Part shown: piece by piece, positions 50,169-57,834 of the stretch
Numbering within the stretch: the stretch's first letter is position 1
Layout of the letters: every line of letters starts with the position of its first letter
From: Parablautia sp. Marseille-Q6255
Lineage (GTDB): Bacteria; Bacillota; Clostridia; Lachnospirales; Lachnospiraceae
Length of the DNA stretch: 64,000 nt
Direction of reading: 5' to 3'
Assembly (NCBI RefSeq): GCF_951230155.1
Contig: NZ_CATNVD010000006.1
Coordinates: 109,441-173,440, forward strand
Position numbers and translations under genes: made by a program
Notes under the pieces: generated by a model
The model's input: the letters and a program-made list of their open reading frames with translations, nothing else
Databases searched by the model: none
What the model was told of the DNA's origin: nothing

Positions 50169-50993
50169 TTATAAAACAATCTCCATGCCGTCATATGCAA
50201 AAAATATATTATCTAAAGATCTTTCGACCTCCTTGTAATGCCTGTATGATTTTCCCCAATATTCATCAATGTGCGTAACAATGACACGCTTTATCCGATA
50301 CTTATGTTTGAGTTCCATAATTTCGTCTATTGTAAACAGATCATCTTTGAATGGTGCATTTTCAAGACTTGACCCGTCTTTAAGTATTCCATCATCAGAC
50401 ACAAGACCAATTATTAGAACATCTGCGTCAAAGTATAATTCATTATGAACAAATGGTTTTACATCACAACAAGCATAAATAACTTTTTTATTCTTTTCAG
50501 TTATAACATAAAATGTCATATTGCCACGATGCGTCTTATTATTTACTAAATGTACCTCGATTTCTCCGATTTTAATGTAATTCGTTTTGTTGATTGAAAT
50601 ACAGTGAAGAACATTCTGGTAATAATACAATCCGTCCCCATTCCAGGCGTTAATATCATCTACAACCTCAGGTAGTGCAACAAACCGGATGGGAGATCCC
50701 TTGTCAGCAATGCAATCATATCCTAAAGGTTCTACAATACGCATACCTCTTGTATGGTCAGGATCTTTATGTGATATAGAAAGATATTCAATCTCAGAAA
50801 TCCCCTGTCTATCACAAGCTATTCCAATATCTTCTGGTGTATCAATAAGCATTTTAATATCTTCAATATAAAGGCTGGGACCTAAGCGTTCGTATCTTTT
50901 TCTTTTAATTCTCGCTTCTTCACAAAGTGGACATTTACAGAAAGGATTAGGTATCTGAAACATTCCTCCACTACCAACAATTTTTAGCCTCAT
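50169..50993 (-). CDS. Metallo-beta-lactamase-fold hydrolase (PhnP-like)
   Basis: A 274-residue MBL-fold protein. The N-terminus KIVGSGGMFQIPNPFCKCPLCEEA is a PhnP-like zinc-binding start. The metal motif, normally HxHxDH, reads SHKDPDH, so its second histidine is replaced by Asp. IYACCDVKPF supplies the bridging aspartate region, and VIVTHIDEYWG a late histidine. PhnP cleaves cyclic phosphodiesters; the substrate here is unknown. The gene is distinctly AT-rich compared with glnA or the hydrogenase genes, which suggests acquisition by transfer. GAGG precedes the ATG at a distance of nine bases. Confidence 0.82.
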   Translation of the reverse strand: MRLKIVGSGGMFQIPNPFCKCPLCEEARIKRKRYERLGPSLYIEDIKMLIDTPEDIGIACDRQGISEIEYLSISHKDPDHTRGMRIVEPLGYDCIADKGSPIRFVALPEVVDDINAWNGDGLYYYQNVLHCISINKTNYIKIGEIEVHLVNNKTHRGNMTFYVITEKNKKVIYACCDVKPFVHNELYFDADVLIIGLVSDDGILKDGSSLENAPFKDDLFTIDEIMELKHKYRIKRVIVTHIDEYWGKSYRHYKEVERSLDNIFFAYDGMEIVL

Positions 50994-51186
50994 AGCTAGT
51001 TACCTCGCAATAAATTTTATTTACCTCTTTAATAACGGATATATGTAATTGTCGTGTTTTATTTCTGCAAATCGGACATAAAATCCAATTTTCGTTAATT
51101 TCAACCAACCTCCCTTGCAGCCTTGAATCACATTCATAGACTAATTTTGATAAATGTTTTCCGATATTTAATAAATCATAATAATA
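50971..51186 (-). pseudogene. Remnant of a cysteine-rich KTR-type protein
   Basis: The minus strand stays open for 71 codons with no ATG. It contains NENWILCPICRNKTRQLHIS followed by VIKEV. W-x-L-C-P-x-C-x-N-K-T-R is the signature of the small cysteine-rich KTR proteins carried by Tn916-like conjugative elements as I know them. The second cysteine pair expected about 20 residues later is missing: NKTR joins directly to what looks like the family's C-terminal ISVIKE. This suggests an internal deletion. It sits between the TetR gene and the PhnP-like gene and overlaps the latter's start by 23 bases. Confidence 0.5.
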
Positions 51187-51204
51187 TTATTCATAAACCA
51201 TTTT

Positions 51205-51783
51205 CTAAACTAAGAGTATTTTTTGAATGTGATTGATGATTCTTTGCGGTATTTTTTCATCTAAAGGCATTATCTGGCTATACATTCGCACTCCCTGATA
51301 TGAAAAAATTATTATGTCAATAATTTCATCGAGATTTACATTCTTAAATTCCCCACGCTGAACGCCATAAGTAATTAGATTTTTCCATGTTTCGACAGAG
51401 CAAATATATTGTTTCAGAAGAATATTGTTTTTGTCATTTGGACCATTCATGCTAAAAAATTCGTAAATAGCGGTGCTCAATGAAGCGGAATTATCCAACA
51501 TTTCCATTTTGTACCGTTCTAAAATTTCATTAAGTATTTGGGGTGCGGGATAACCATGTTTTATTTTCTCGGAAATTTCAGTATCTTGTTTATTCACAAG
51601 AGAAGTGATGATTTCCATAAAAATCTGTTGTGTACTATCATAATGTCTATACAGACCACCTCGGCTCAAATTTGTTTCCAGACATATATCTTTCATGGTA
51701 ACATTCTTGTATCCTTTTTGTGAAAACAGGAAACATGCCTTATCTTTAATAAGTTGTTTTGTTTCTTCCCCTTTTTTTCCCAT
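51205..51783 (-). CDS. TetR/AcrR-family transcriptional regulator
   Basis: A 192-residue regulator with the TetR helix-turn-helix in the first 50 residues (ETKQLIKDKACFLFSQKGYK, NVTMKDICLETNLSRGGLYR, HYDSTQQIF). The C-terminal part is the usual helical ligand domain. GGAG lies eight bases before the ATG. Its promoter carries two palindromes with the shared half-site GTGTCGC/GTCGC, one inside the -10/-35 spacer, so it almost certainly represses itself. An obvious target such as an efflux pump is missing, which fits a decayed mobile island. Confidence 0.9.
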   Translation of the reverse strand: MGKKGEETKQLIKDKACFLFSQKGYKNVTMKDICLETNLSRGGLYRHYDSTQQIFMEIITSLVNKQDTEISEKIKHGYPAPQILNEILERYKMEMLDNSASLSTAIYEFFSMNGPNDKNNILLKQYICSVETWKNLITYGVQRGEFKNVNLDEIIDIIIFSYQGVRMYSQIMPLDEKIPQRIINHIQKILLV

Positions 51784-51799
51784 CTAATCGCTCCATTCT

Positions 51800-51852
51800 G
51801 CGACATATATGTCGCTTTATTTGATTATAAGACACTCGTGTCGCTTTGCCAA
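51800..51852 (-). promoter_or_regulatory. TetR promoter with two operators
   Basis: On the minus strand TTGGCA (51847-51852) and TATAAT (51824-51829) are 17 bases apart. Palindrome GACACTCGTGTC (51831-51842) lies in the spacer and the perfect palindrome GCGACATATATGTCGC (51800-51815) at the transcription start. To the right, up to 52078, the DNA is AT-rich and holds nothing else I can name. Confidence 0.82.
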
Positions 51853-52078
51853 TATTTCCAGCTGTATTTTGTGGCTTTATACTGCTCAAAGACAAGCCAG
51901 CTTTTGCATACTGTACCACAACTCTCTTTAGATACCGCTGTTCCACAAGAGAAAGATGGTGTTTTAGAAAAGTAATAATTTATTTTACGGAGAAAGTTAA
52001 AGACAAGTTTAGAGTTAAATGCTACAATGCAAATATAGGCTATAGGTATAAATATTTTCGTAAAATAGAGGTATAAGA

Positions 52079-52618
52079 TTGAAACAAATAATATTTATTT
52101 TCTGTATGATATTGATGTTAAGTTTATGTGGGTGTTCTAATCCTGGTTTAAATAGAAATGGGTATATGTCTAATTGGTTTAAATCTGAACAAGAAATATC
52201 AGATAATATGATAAAACAAATTATAGATTTATACAATGAAGGCAATGTAAAAGAATTTAAAAAATTGTTTTCAAAAAACAGTTTAAAAAGCATAGAAGAT
52301 ATAGATAAACAAATTTCAGCTTTCTTTAAATTCATTGATGGGGATATACAGAAATATTATGGTGATTGTGCATCATCTAGTGAAAGTGATCATGGAAATA
52401 AACGAGTTGAATTAGACGGAATGTATCATATATTAACTTCTAAAAATGAATATTATTTGAATTTTTATATGGTTTATAAAGCTGATGATATTCCCTCAGA
52501 TATAGGACTATCCAAAATTGAAATTGCGACTGAAGAAACTGTAAACAGGGAAAACTTTATGTGGGATACATCGGAAAACGGAATATTTGTCGTGCGGGAA
52601 GGGGCTGTTGCAAAATAG
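52079..52618 (+). CDS. Lipoprotein, DUF5104-like
   Basis: A 179-residue secreted lipoprotein. It starts at TTG 52079, seven bases after GAGG; there is no ATG that would keep the signal peptide. The signal peptide KQIIFIFCMILMLSLCGC ends in a lipobox (L-C-G-C). The mature domain has the pattern IDKQISAFFKFIDGDIQKYY, then a middle N-K-R-V-E-L-D-G-M-Y and YYLNFYMVYKADDIPSDIGL, which I associate with the DUF5104 family of gut Firmicutes. Function is unknown. The gene is the most AT-rich in the window and belongs to the accessory island. Confidence 0.72.
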   Translation: MKQIIFIFCMILMLSLCGCSNPGLNRNGYMSNWFKSEQEISDNMIKQIIDLYNEGNVKEFKKLFSKNSLKSIEDIDKQISAFFKFIDGDIQKYYGDCASSSESDHGNKRVELDGMYHILTSKNEYYLNFYMVYKADDIPSDIGLSKIEIATEETVNRENFMWDTSENGIFVVREGAVAK

Positions 52619-52634
52619 ATGAGTAATCATCTAT

Positions 52635-52654
52635 GGAGCAGCAGCTCCGTTTTT
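52635..52654 (+). terminator. Short terminator after the lipoprotein gene
   Basis: GGAGC-AGCA-GCTCC (52635-52648) followed by GTTTTTA. It closes the AT-rich island. Confidence 0.7.
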
Positions 52655-52725
52655 ATGTATTTAAAAACAGAAAACGATGTATTTATGAAAATTGTGAAAA
52701 GTTCATAATAATAGTTTTAAAAATG

Positions 52726-52754
52726 TTGTATTTCGGGTGTTTTTCATATATAAT
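52726..52754 (+). promoter_or_regulatory. Promoter of the hydrogenase operon
   Basis: TTGTAT (52726-52731) and TATAAT (52749-52754) are 17 bases apart. The leader to hydC is about 140 nt and contains a long hairpin. Confidence 0.8.
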
Positions 52755-52780
52755 CGTATAAAAATACGCCCGTGATCCAT

Positions 52781-52834
52781 AGCGTCAGTATACAGGAATC
52801 AGAGCGTGAGCATTGTGTATACTGGCGCTGTTTT
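52781..52834 (+). promoter_or_regulatory. Leader hairpin of the hydrogenase operon
   Basis: AGCGTCAGTATAC (52781-52793) pairs with GTATACTGGCGCT (52817-52829), 13 bp with one G-U pair, followed by GTTTTG. The short T-run suggests a weak terminator or attenuator. A second dyad, TCTGGAC-C-GTCCAGA, follows at 52837-52851. Confidence 0.6.
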
Positions 52835-52899
52835 GATCTGGACCGTCCAGAGCTGGAGTCTGGTGCGTGCGGCGTAAATATGGAAGGAGGATTTATTCT

Positions 52900-53382
52900 A
52901 TGCTGGATCAGTCGTATTATCAGAAAGCGGACGAGATCATTGCCAGCCACGGGCGAAAGAGCAGCTCGCTGATCCCGATCATGCAGGATATTCAGGAGGA
53001 ATACCGTTATCTGCCGGGTGAGCTGCTGACGTATGTAGCCGGTCAGATTGGGGTGACCGAGGCGAAGGCATACAGTGTTGCTACATTTTATGAGAATTTT
53101 TCTTTTGAGGCAAAGGGAAAATATGTGATCAAGGTCTGCGACGGCACAGCGTGTCATGTGAGAAAGTCCATGCCGGTGCTGGATGCGATCAACAAAAAGC
53201 TTGGACTTAGCAAAAACAGAAAGACAACGTCCGACATGCTGTTTACAGTAGAAACGGTTTCCTGCCTTGGGGCATGCGGGCTGGCCCCGACGATGATGGT
53301 CAATGACGAGGTATATCCGCGTATGACGCCGGAGGCGGCGGAAGCTCTGATCGACAGATTAAAGGGAGGGGAAGGCGCATGA
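52900..53382 (+). CDS. hydC: Electron-bifurcating hydrogenase subunit HydC (NuoE-like)
   Basis: A 160-residue thioredoxin-fold [2Fe-2S] protein. The cluster cysteines are in CDGTACHVRKS and CLGACGLAPTM. It is the small subunit of the NAD- and ferredoxin-dependent bifurcating hydrogenase and belongs with the two genes downstream. AAGGAGG sets ATG 52900. Its stop overlaps the start of hydB (ATGA), so the subunits are co-translated. Confidence 0.93.
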   Translation: MLDQSYYQKADEIIASHGRKSSSLIPIMQDIQEEYRYLPGELLTYVAGQIGVTEAKAYSVATFYENFSFEAKGKYVIKVCDGTACHVRKSMPVLDAINKKLGLSKNRKTTSDMLFTVETVSCLGACGLAPTMMVNDEVYPRMTPEAAEALIDRLKGGEGA

Positions 53383-55259
53383 TAGAAAGCAGAGAAGCGC
53401 TTCATCAGACGAGAGAAGAAGCAAAAAAAGTGCTGGATTCGTATGACTGCCGGATACTGGTCTGTTCCGGTACAGGCTGTATTGCGACCGGCTCAGAAAA
53501 GATCTACGAAAAGTTTGTGGAGATCTGCAAGGATGCTCCCGGGATATTTCTGGAATTTGCCCCGCATGATACGGGGGAGCATGTGGGAGTGAAGAAAACA
53601 GGCTGCCAGGGTATCTGTGAGCTGGGACCTCTTGTGCGGATCCAGAAAAAGGATAAGGTGATCCAGTATACAAAGGTGCAGGAGGATGACTGTGCAGAGA
53701 TTTTTGAGCGCAGCGTACTTGGCGATGAGGTGATCGAGAGTCTTTTATATAAGCAAAAGGGCATTTCTTATCAGGCTCCGGAGGAGATCCCCTTTATCGC
53801 AAAGCAGACGCGGATCGCGCTTGCAAACTGTGGCAAGTTCGATGCAGAATCCCTCAGCGAGTATATAGCGAGCGGTGGTTTTACAGCATTTACGAAGGCG
53901 CTCTTTGAGATGACGGAAGATGAGATCATAGAGGAGGTCGATCGGTCCGGACTGCGGGGAAGAGGCGGCGGCGGCTTTCCGGCGGGAAAGAAATGGAAAC
54001 AGGTCGCGCGCCAGAAGGAGACGGTGCGCTACGTGGTCTGCAACGGCGATGAGGGTGATCCGGGCGCATTTATGGACGGCTCTGTCATGGAGGGAGATCC
54101 GTACCGACTGATCGAGGGCATGATGATCGCAGCGTATGCGGTGAAAGCTTCCGACGGATACATCTATGTACGTGCCGAGTATCCGATGTCGGTAAAGCGT
54201 CTGCGTCATGCGATCGCAGAGCTTGAGCGGTGCGGTCTTCTGGGCGACCATATTATGGGCTCTGATTTTTGCTTCCATTTACATATCAACAGAGGCGCAG
54301 GTGCGTTTGTCTGCGGAGAAGGCTCGGCGCTGACCGCATCGATTGAAGGCAACCGCGGCATGCCGCGTGTAAAGCCGCCGCGTACTGTGGAAAAAGGACT
54401 CTGGGAAAAGCCGACGGTGTTAAACAATGTCGAGACATTTGCAAATGTGCCCCAGATCATTTTAAATGGAGCGGACTGGTACCGCAGCATAGGAACAGTC
54501 GGCAGTCCCGGTACAAAGACGTTCTCGCTCACCGGAGCGATCGAGAATACCGGACTGATCGAGGTGCCGATGGGCACAACGCTGCGGGAGATCATTTTTG
54601 ATATAGGCGGCGGTATGAAGGACGGCGGGACGTTCAAGGCAGTACAGATCGGTGGTCCATCCGGCGGCTGTCTGACGGAGGAGCATCTGGATGTGCCGCT
54701 TGACTTTGACTCTGTAAAGAAATATGGGGCGATCGTCGGATCCGGCGGACTTGTTGTCATGGATGAGCATACGTGTATGGTAGAGGTCGCGCGTTTCTTT
54801 ATGAGCTTTACGCAGCGCGAGTCCTGCGGTAAGTGCGTGCCCTGCCGTGAGGGTACGAAGCGTATGCTGGAGATCCTCGAAAAGATCGTGGCAGGGAAGG
54901 GAGAGCTTTCTGATCTTGACCGTCTGCAGGAGCTTGCGGAGATGGTAAAAAGTATGGCGCTTTGCGGACTGGGAAAGAGCGCGCCGCTCCCGGTGCTCAG
55001 TACGCTCAAGCTGTTCCGCAGCGAGTATGAGGAGCATATCACGCAGCACAGGTGCCGTGCAAAGGTCTGCGAGGCAATGAAGCGCTACGTGATCAATCCG
55101 GAATTCTGCCGCGGCTGCTCCAAGTGTGCAAAGAACTGTCCGGTCGGAGCGATTTCCGGACAGATCAAGAAGTGCTACCACATTAATCCGGACATTTGTA
55201 TCCACTGCGGGGCATGTAAGGATAACTGCGCATTTGATGCGATCTATATTGAGGACTAG
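53379..55259 (+). CDS. hydB: Electron-bifurcating hydrogenase subunit HydB (NuoF-like)
   Basis: A 626-residue flavoprotein with NAD, FMN and several Fe-S sites. The N-terminal thioredoxin-like [2Fe-2S] domain (CSGTGCIATGS, CQGICELGP) is followed by the FMN/NADH site (GLRGRGGGGFPAGKKW, NGDEGDPGAFMD, ERCGLLGDHIMG), the [4Fe-4S] site ESCGKCVPCREGTKRM, and a C-terminal pair of ferredoxin-type clusters (CRGCSKCAKNCPVGAI, CIHCGACKDNCAFDAI). This is the standard HydB layout; the subunit splits electrons between NAD and ferredoxin. Confidence 0.95.
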   Translation: MIESREALHQTREEAKKVLDSYDCRILVCSGTGCIATGSEKIYEKFVEICKDAPGIFLEFAPHDTGEHVGVKKTGCQGICELGPLVRIQKKDKVIQYTKVQEDDCAEIFERSVLGDEVIESLLYKQKGISYQAPEEIPFIAKQTRIALANCGKFDAESLSEYIASGGFTAFTKALFEMTEDEIIEEVDRSGLRGRGGGGFPAGKKWKQVARQKETVRYVVCNGDEGDPGAFMDGSVMEGDPYRLIEGMMIAAYAVKASDGYIYVRAEYPMSVKRLRHAIAELERCGLLGDHIMGSDFCFHLHINRGAGAFVCGEGSALTASIEGNRGMPRVKPPRTVEKGLWEKPTVLNNVETFANVPQIILNGADWYRSIGTVGSPGTKTFSLTGAIENTGLIEVPMGTTLREIIFDIGGGMKDGGTFKAVQIGGPSGGCLTEEHLDVPLDFDSVKKYGAIVGSGGLVVMDEHTCMVEVARFFMSFTQRESCGKCVPCREGTKRMLEILEKIVAGKGELSDLDRLQELAEMVKSMALCGLGKSAPLPVLSTLKLFRSEYEEHITQHRCRAKVCEAMKRYVINPEFCRGCSKCAKNCPVGAISGQIKKCYHINPDICIHCGACKDNCAFDAIYIED

Positions 55260-55273
55260 GAGGAGGCGGAATT

Positions 55274-56962
55274 ATGGGATTTATGACGATTGACGGTAGA
55301 AAAGTAGAATTTACCGATGAAAAAAATGTATTATCCGTAATACGAAAAGCCGGCATCAATATTCCGACTCTGTGCTATCATTCAGAGGTGTCGACATTCG
55401 GCGCATGCCGTTTATGTACGGTCGAGGATGACAGGGGAAGGACGTTTGCGTCATGCTCCGAGGAGCCAAGAGACGGAATGGTGATCTATACAAATTCCGG
55501 TAAAGTAAAGAAATACAGAAAGCTGATCGTAGAGCTTTTGCTCGCGGCACATTGCAGAGACTGTACGACCTGTGTCAAGAGCGGAGAGTGTAATCTGCAG
55601 CTTCTGGCGCACCGCATGGGCATCCTTGATGTGCGCTTTGAGAATACGAGAGAGCACCACGAGATCGATGACAGCTCACCGGCGATCATCCGTGACCCGA
55701 ACAAATGTATTCTGTGCGGGGATTGTGTGCGCGCGTGTGAGGAGCTTCAGGGGATCGGCGCGCTTGGCTTTGCATTTCGCGGTACGGATGCTATGGTCAT
55801 GCCGGCGTTCAACAAAAAGATCGTGGAGACAAACTGTGTCGGCTGCGGACAGTGCCGTGTATTCTGTCCGACCGGCGCGATCAGTATCCGCACCAATATG
55901 GAAGAGGTGTGGGATGCCCTGGCAGATCCGGATGTCCGCGTGATCGCACAGGTCGCTCCGGCGGTGCGTGTGGCAGTCGGAGATGCGTACGGACTGACGA
56001 AGGGCAGAAGTGTCATGGGCAAGATCGTAAATGTCCTGCACCGTATGGGCTTTGATGAGGTATATGATACGACGTTTGGCGCGGATCTGACGGTTATGGA
56101 GGAGTCTGCGGAGTTTTTGAACCGCCTGCAGTCCGGCAGAAAGTTCCCGCTTCTTACCTCCTGCTGTCCGGCATGGGTGAAATTTGTCTGTGACCAGTAT
56201 CCGGAATTTAAACAAAATCTTTCGACCTGCCGTTCTCCGCAGGGGATGATGTCTGCGGTGACAAAGGAATGGTACCGCGATCCGAAGCATTCAGATGGGA
56301 AGCGGACGGTGATGGTATCATTTATGCCGTGTACGGCGAAAAAGATGGAGATCAGGCGCCCGAACAGCTTTACGAAGGGCGAGCAGGACACGGATTTTGT
56401 GATCACGACCACAGAGCTGATCCGTATGATCAACAATTCCGGCATTGATTTTGCAGCTCTGGAACCGGAGTCGAGCGATGTGCCGTTTGGATTTGGCTCT
56501 GGCGGCGGCGTTCTCTTTGGCGTGACAGGCGGTGTGACAGAGGCTGTGCTGCGCCGGCTGATCCCGGAGCACAACAAGGCAGCGCTCGAGGCGATCGCAG
56601 AGTGCGGCGTGCGCGGAGACGAACCGATCAAGGAATTTACGATCAATTATGAGGGAAATGATGTAAATATCTGTGTGGTCAGCGGTCTTGCAAATGCGCG
56701 CAGGGTCATGGAGCGCGTCAAAAACGGCGAAGCAAATTATCATCTGATCGAGGTCATGGCGTGCCGCCGCGGCTGCATTATGGGAGGCGGACAGCCGCCA
56801 AGAGCAGGTGACCGCACCAAGGCAGCCAGAGCGCGAGGTATTTACAGCGCCGACAATATGTCGATCATCAAAAAGCCGGATGAGAATCCTATGCTGCAGT
56901 CGCTGTATGAGGGCTTCTTAAAGGGCAAGACGCATGAGCTGTTACATAATGAATCATATTAA
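55274..56962 (+). CDS. hydA: [FeFe]-hydrogenase catalytic subunit HydA
   Basis: A 562-residue enzyme that makes or consumes H2. N-terminal [2Fe-2S] cysteines lie in CYHSEVSTFGACRLC, the His-ligated cluster in HCRDCTTCVKSGEC, and two [4Fe-4S] clusters in CILCGDCVRACEE and CVGCGQCRVFCPTGAI. The H-cluster motifs are TSCCPAW, MPCTAKKME and EVMACRRGCIMGGGQPP. In the third motif the common PGGC reads RRGC; the ligating cysteine is intact. With HydB and HydC it reoxidises NADH and reduced ferredoxin together, typical of acetate-forming gut fermenters. AGGAGG precedes the ATG. Confidence 0.95.
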   Translation: MGFMTIDGRKVEFTDEKNVLSVIRKAGINIPTLCYHSEVSTFGACRLCTVEDDRGRTFASCSEEPRDGMVIYTNSGKVKKYRKLIVELLLAAHCRDCTTCVKSGECNLQLLAHRMGILDVRFENTREHHEIDDSSPAIIRDPNKCILCGDCVRACEELQGIGALGFAFRGTDAMVMPAFNKKIVETNCVGCGQCRVFCPTGAISIRTNMEEVWDALADPDVRVIAQVAPAVRVAVGDAYGLTKGRSVMGKIVNVLHRMGFDEVYDTTFGADLTVMEESAEFLNRLQSGRKFPLLTSCCPAWVKFVCDQYPEFKQNLSTCRSPQGMMSAVTKEWYRDPKHSDGKRTVMVSFMPCTAKKMEIRRPNSFTKGEQDTDFVITTTELIRMINNSGIDFAALEPESSDVPFGFGSGGGVLFGVTGGVTEAVLRRLIPEHNKAALEAIAECGVRGDEPIKEFTINYEGNDVNICVVSGLANARRVMERVKNGEANYHLIEVMACRRGCIMGGGQPPRAGDRTKAARARGIYSADNMSIIKKPDENPMLQSLYEGFLKGKTHELLHNESY

Positions 56963-57036
56963 ATGCAGATAAGCGAACAAAGCGTTTAGCCGGACAGACA
57001 AAAACAGATAGAAAAAGATAAAAATATGAGAAGATC

Positions 57037-57095
57037 GCCGCAGGGCGGAAACCGGGTTTTGATATCCCGGTTCCCCGTCCTGCGGCAGTTTTTTT
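57037..57095 (+). terminator. Terminator of the hydrogenase operon
   Basis: GCCGCAGG (57037-57044) pairs with CCTGCGGC (57079-57086), enclosing GGAAACCGGG/CCCGGTTCC, followed by seven T's. One of the strongest terminators of the window. Confidence 0.92.
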
Positions 57096-57131
57096 GTGGT
57101 GCACGAGAGTTGCCCGGATACATGTTTGTCC

Positions 57132-57251
57132 TTGATTTTTAAGAAAAAGTATGTATAATTAGTATCAGTTTGCTTAATTTTAACTTTAAGTTTAACTATA
57201 CTAAACTAACAACGGGAAAAAGCAAGCATATGGAACAAAAAGTTTAGTATA
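57132..57251 (+). promoter_or_regulatory. Promoter and repeated operator of the polyamine operon
   Basis: TTGATT (57132-57137) and TATAAT (57154-57159) are 16 bases apart. Downstream lie AGTTTA-N7-TAAACT (57189-57207) and, 34 bases on, AGTTTAGTATA (57241-57251), the perfect inverse of TATACTAAACT (57197-57207). Such repeated half-sites before an XRE regulator gene indicate autoregulation. Confidence 0.7.
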
Positions 57252-57274
57252 AGAAAACAGCAGGAGGTGCGGGA

Positions 57275-57808
57275 GTGGATATCGGCAAAAAGCTCAAGGA
57301 GCTGCGGCTGCAAAATGACCTGACACTTGGCGATCTGGCGTCGAGGAGTGAGCTGACAAAAGGCTTTCTCTCTCAGGTAGAGCGTAATCTCACGACTCCG
57401 AGTATTGCTACGCTGGAGGATATCCTCGAGGCGCTCGGGAGCAGTCTCTCCGAGTTTTTCCGCGAAGAAGAGGAGCGGCAGGTCGTCTTTTCAACCGCTG
57501 ATTTTTTTGTGGATGAGCAGGAGGATTATCAGATTGAATGGGTGATCCCGAATGCGCAGAAAAACCAGATGGAGCCAATCGTGCTGACGCTGCATCCTCA
57601 CCGGAGGAGTCAGGAGCTGCAGGCCTTTCAGGGGGAGGAGTTCGGCTATGTGATGAAAGGAGCCGTAACCATCGTAAAAGGCAGCAAAAAATATAAGGTC
57701 AGGACGGGAGAGACATTCTACATGGACGGGCGGACGAGCCATTATTTGTACAATCACGGAAGCAGTGACGCGAAGGTTCTGTGGATCACGACGCCGCCGA
57801 TGTTCTAG
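57275..57808 (+). CDS. XRE-family regulator with C-terminal cupin domain
   Basis: A 177-residue regulator. The N-terminal helix-turn-helix ([40 protein letters not shown]) and the C-terminal cupin ([38 protein letters not shown]) are those of PuuR-like regulators of polyamine and amino-acid use. It is first in an operon with a spermidine/putrescine-type importer, which it probably controls through the AGTTTA sites upstream. The start is GTG 57275, seven bases after GGAGG. Confidence 0.9.
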   Translation: MDIGKKLKELRLQNDLTLGDLASRSELTKGFLSQVERNLTTPSIATLEDILEALGSSLSEFFREEEERQVVFSTADFFVDEQEDYQIEWVIPNAQKNQMEPIVLTLHPHRRSQELQAFQGEEFGYVMKGAVTIVKGSKKYKVRTGETFYMDGRTSHYLYNHGSSDAKVLWITTPPMF

Positions 57809-57834
57809 ATGGCAGGAAGGAGAAACGATTTTGT

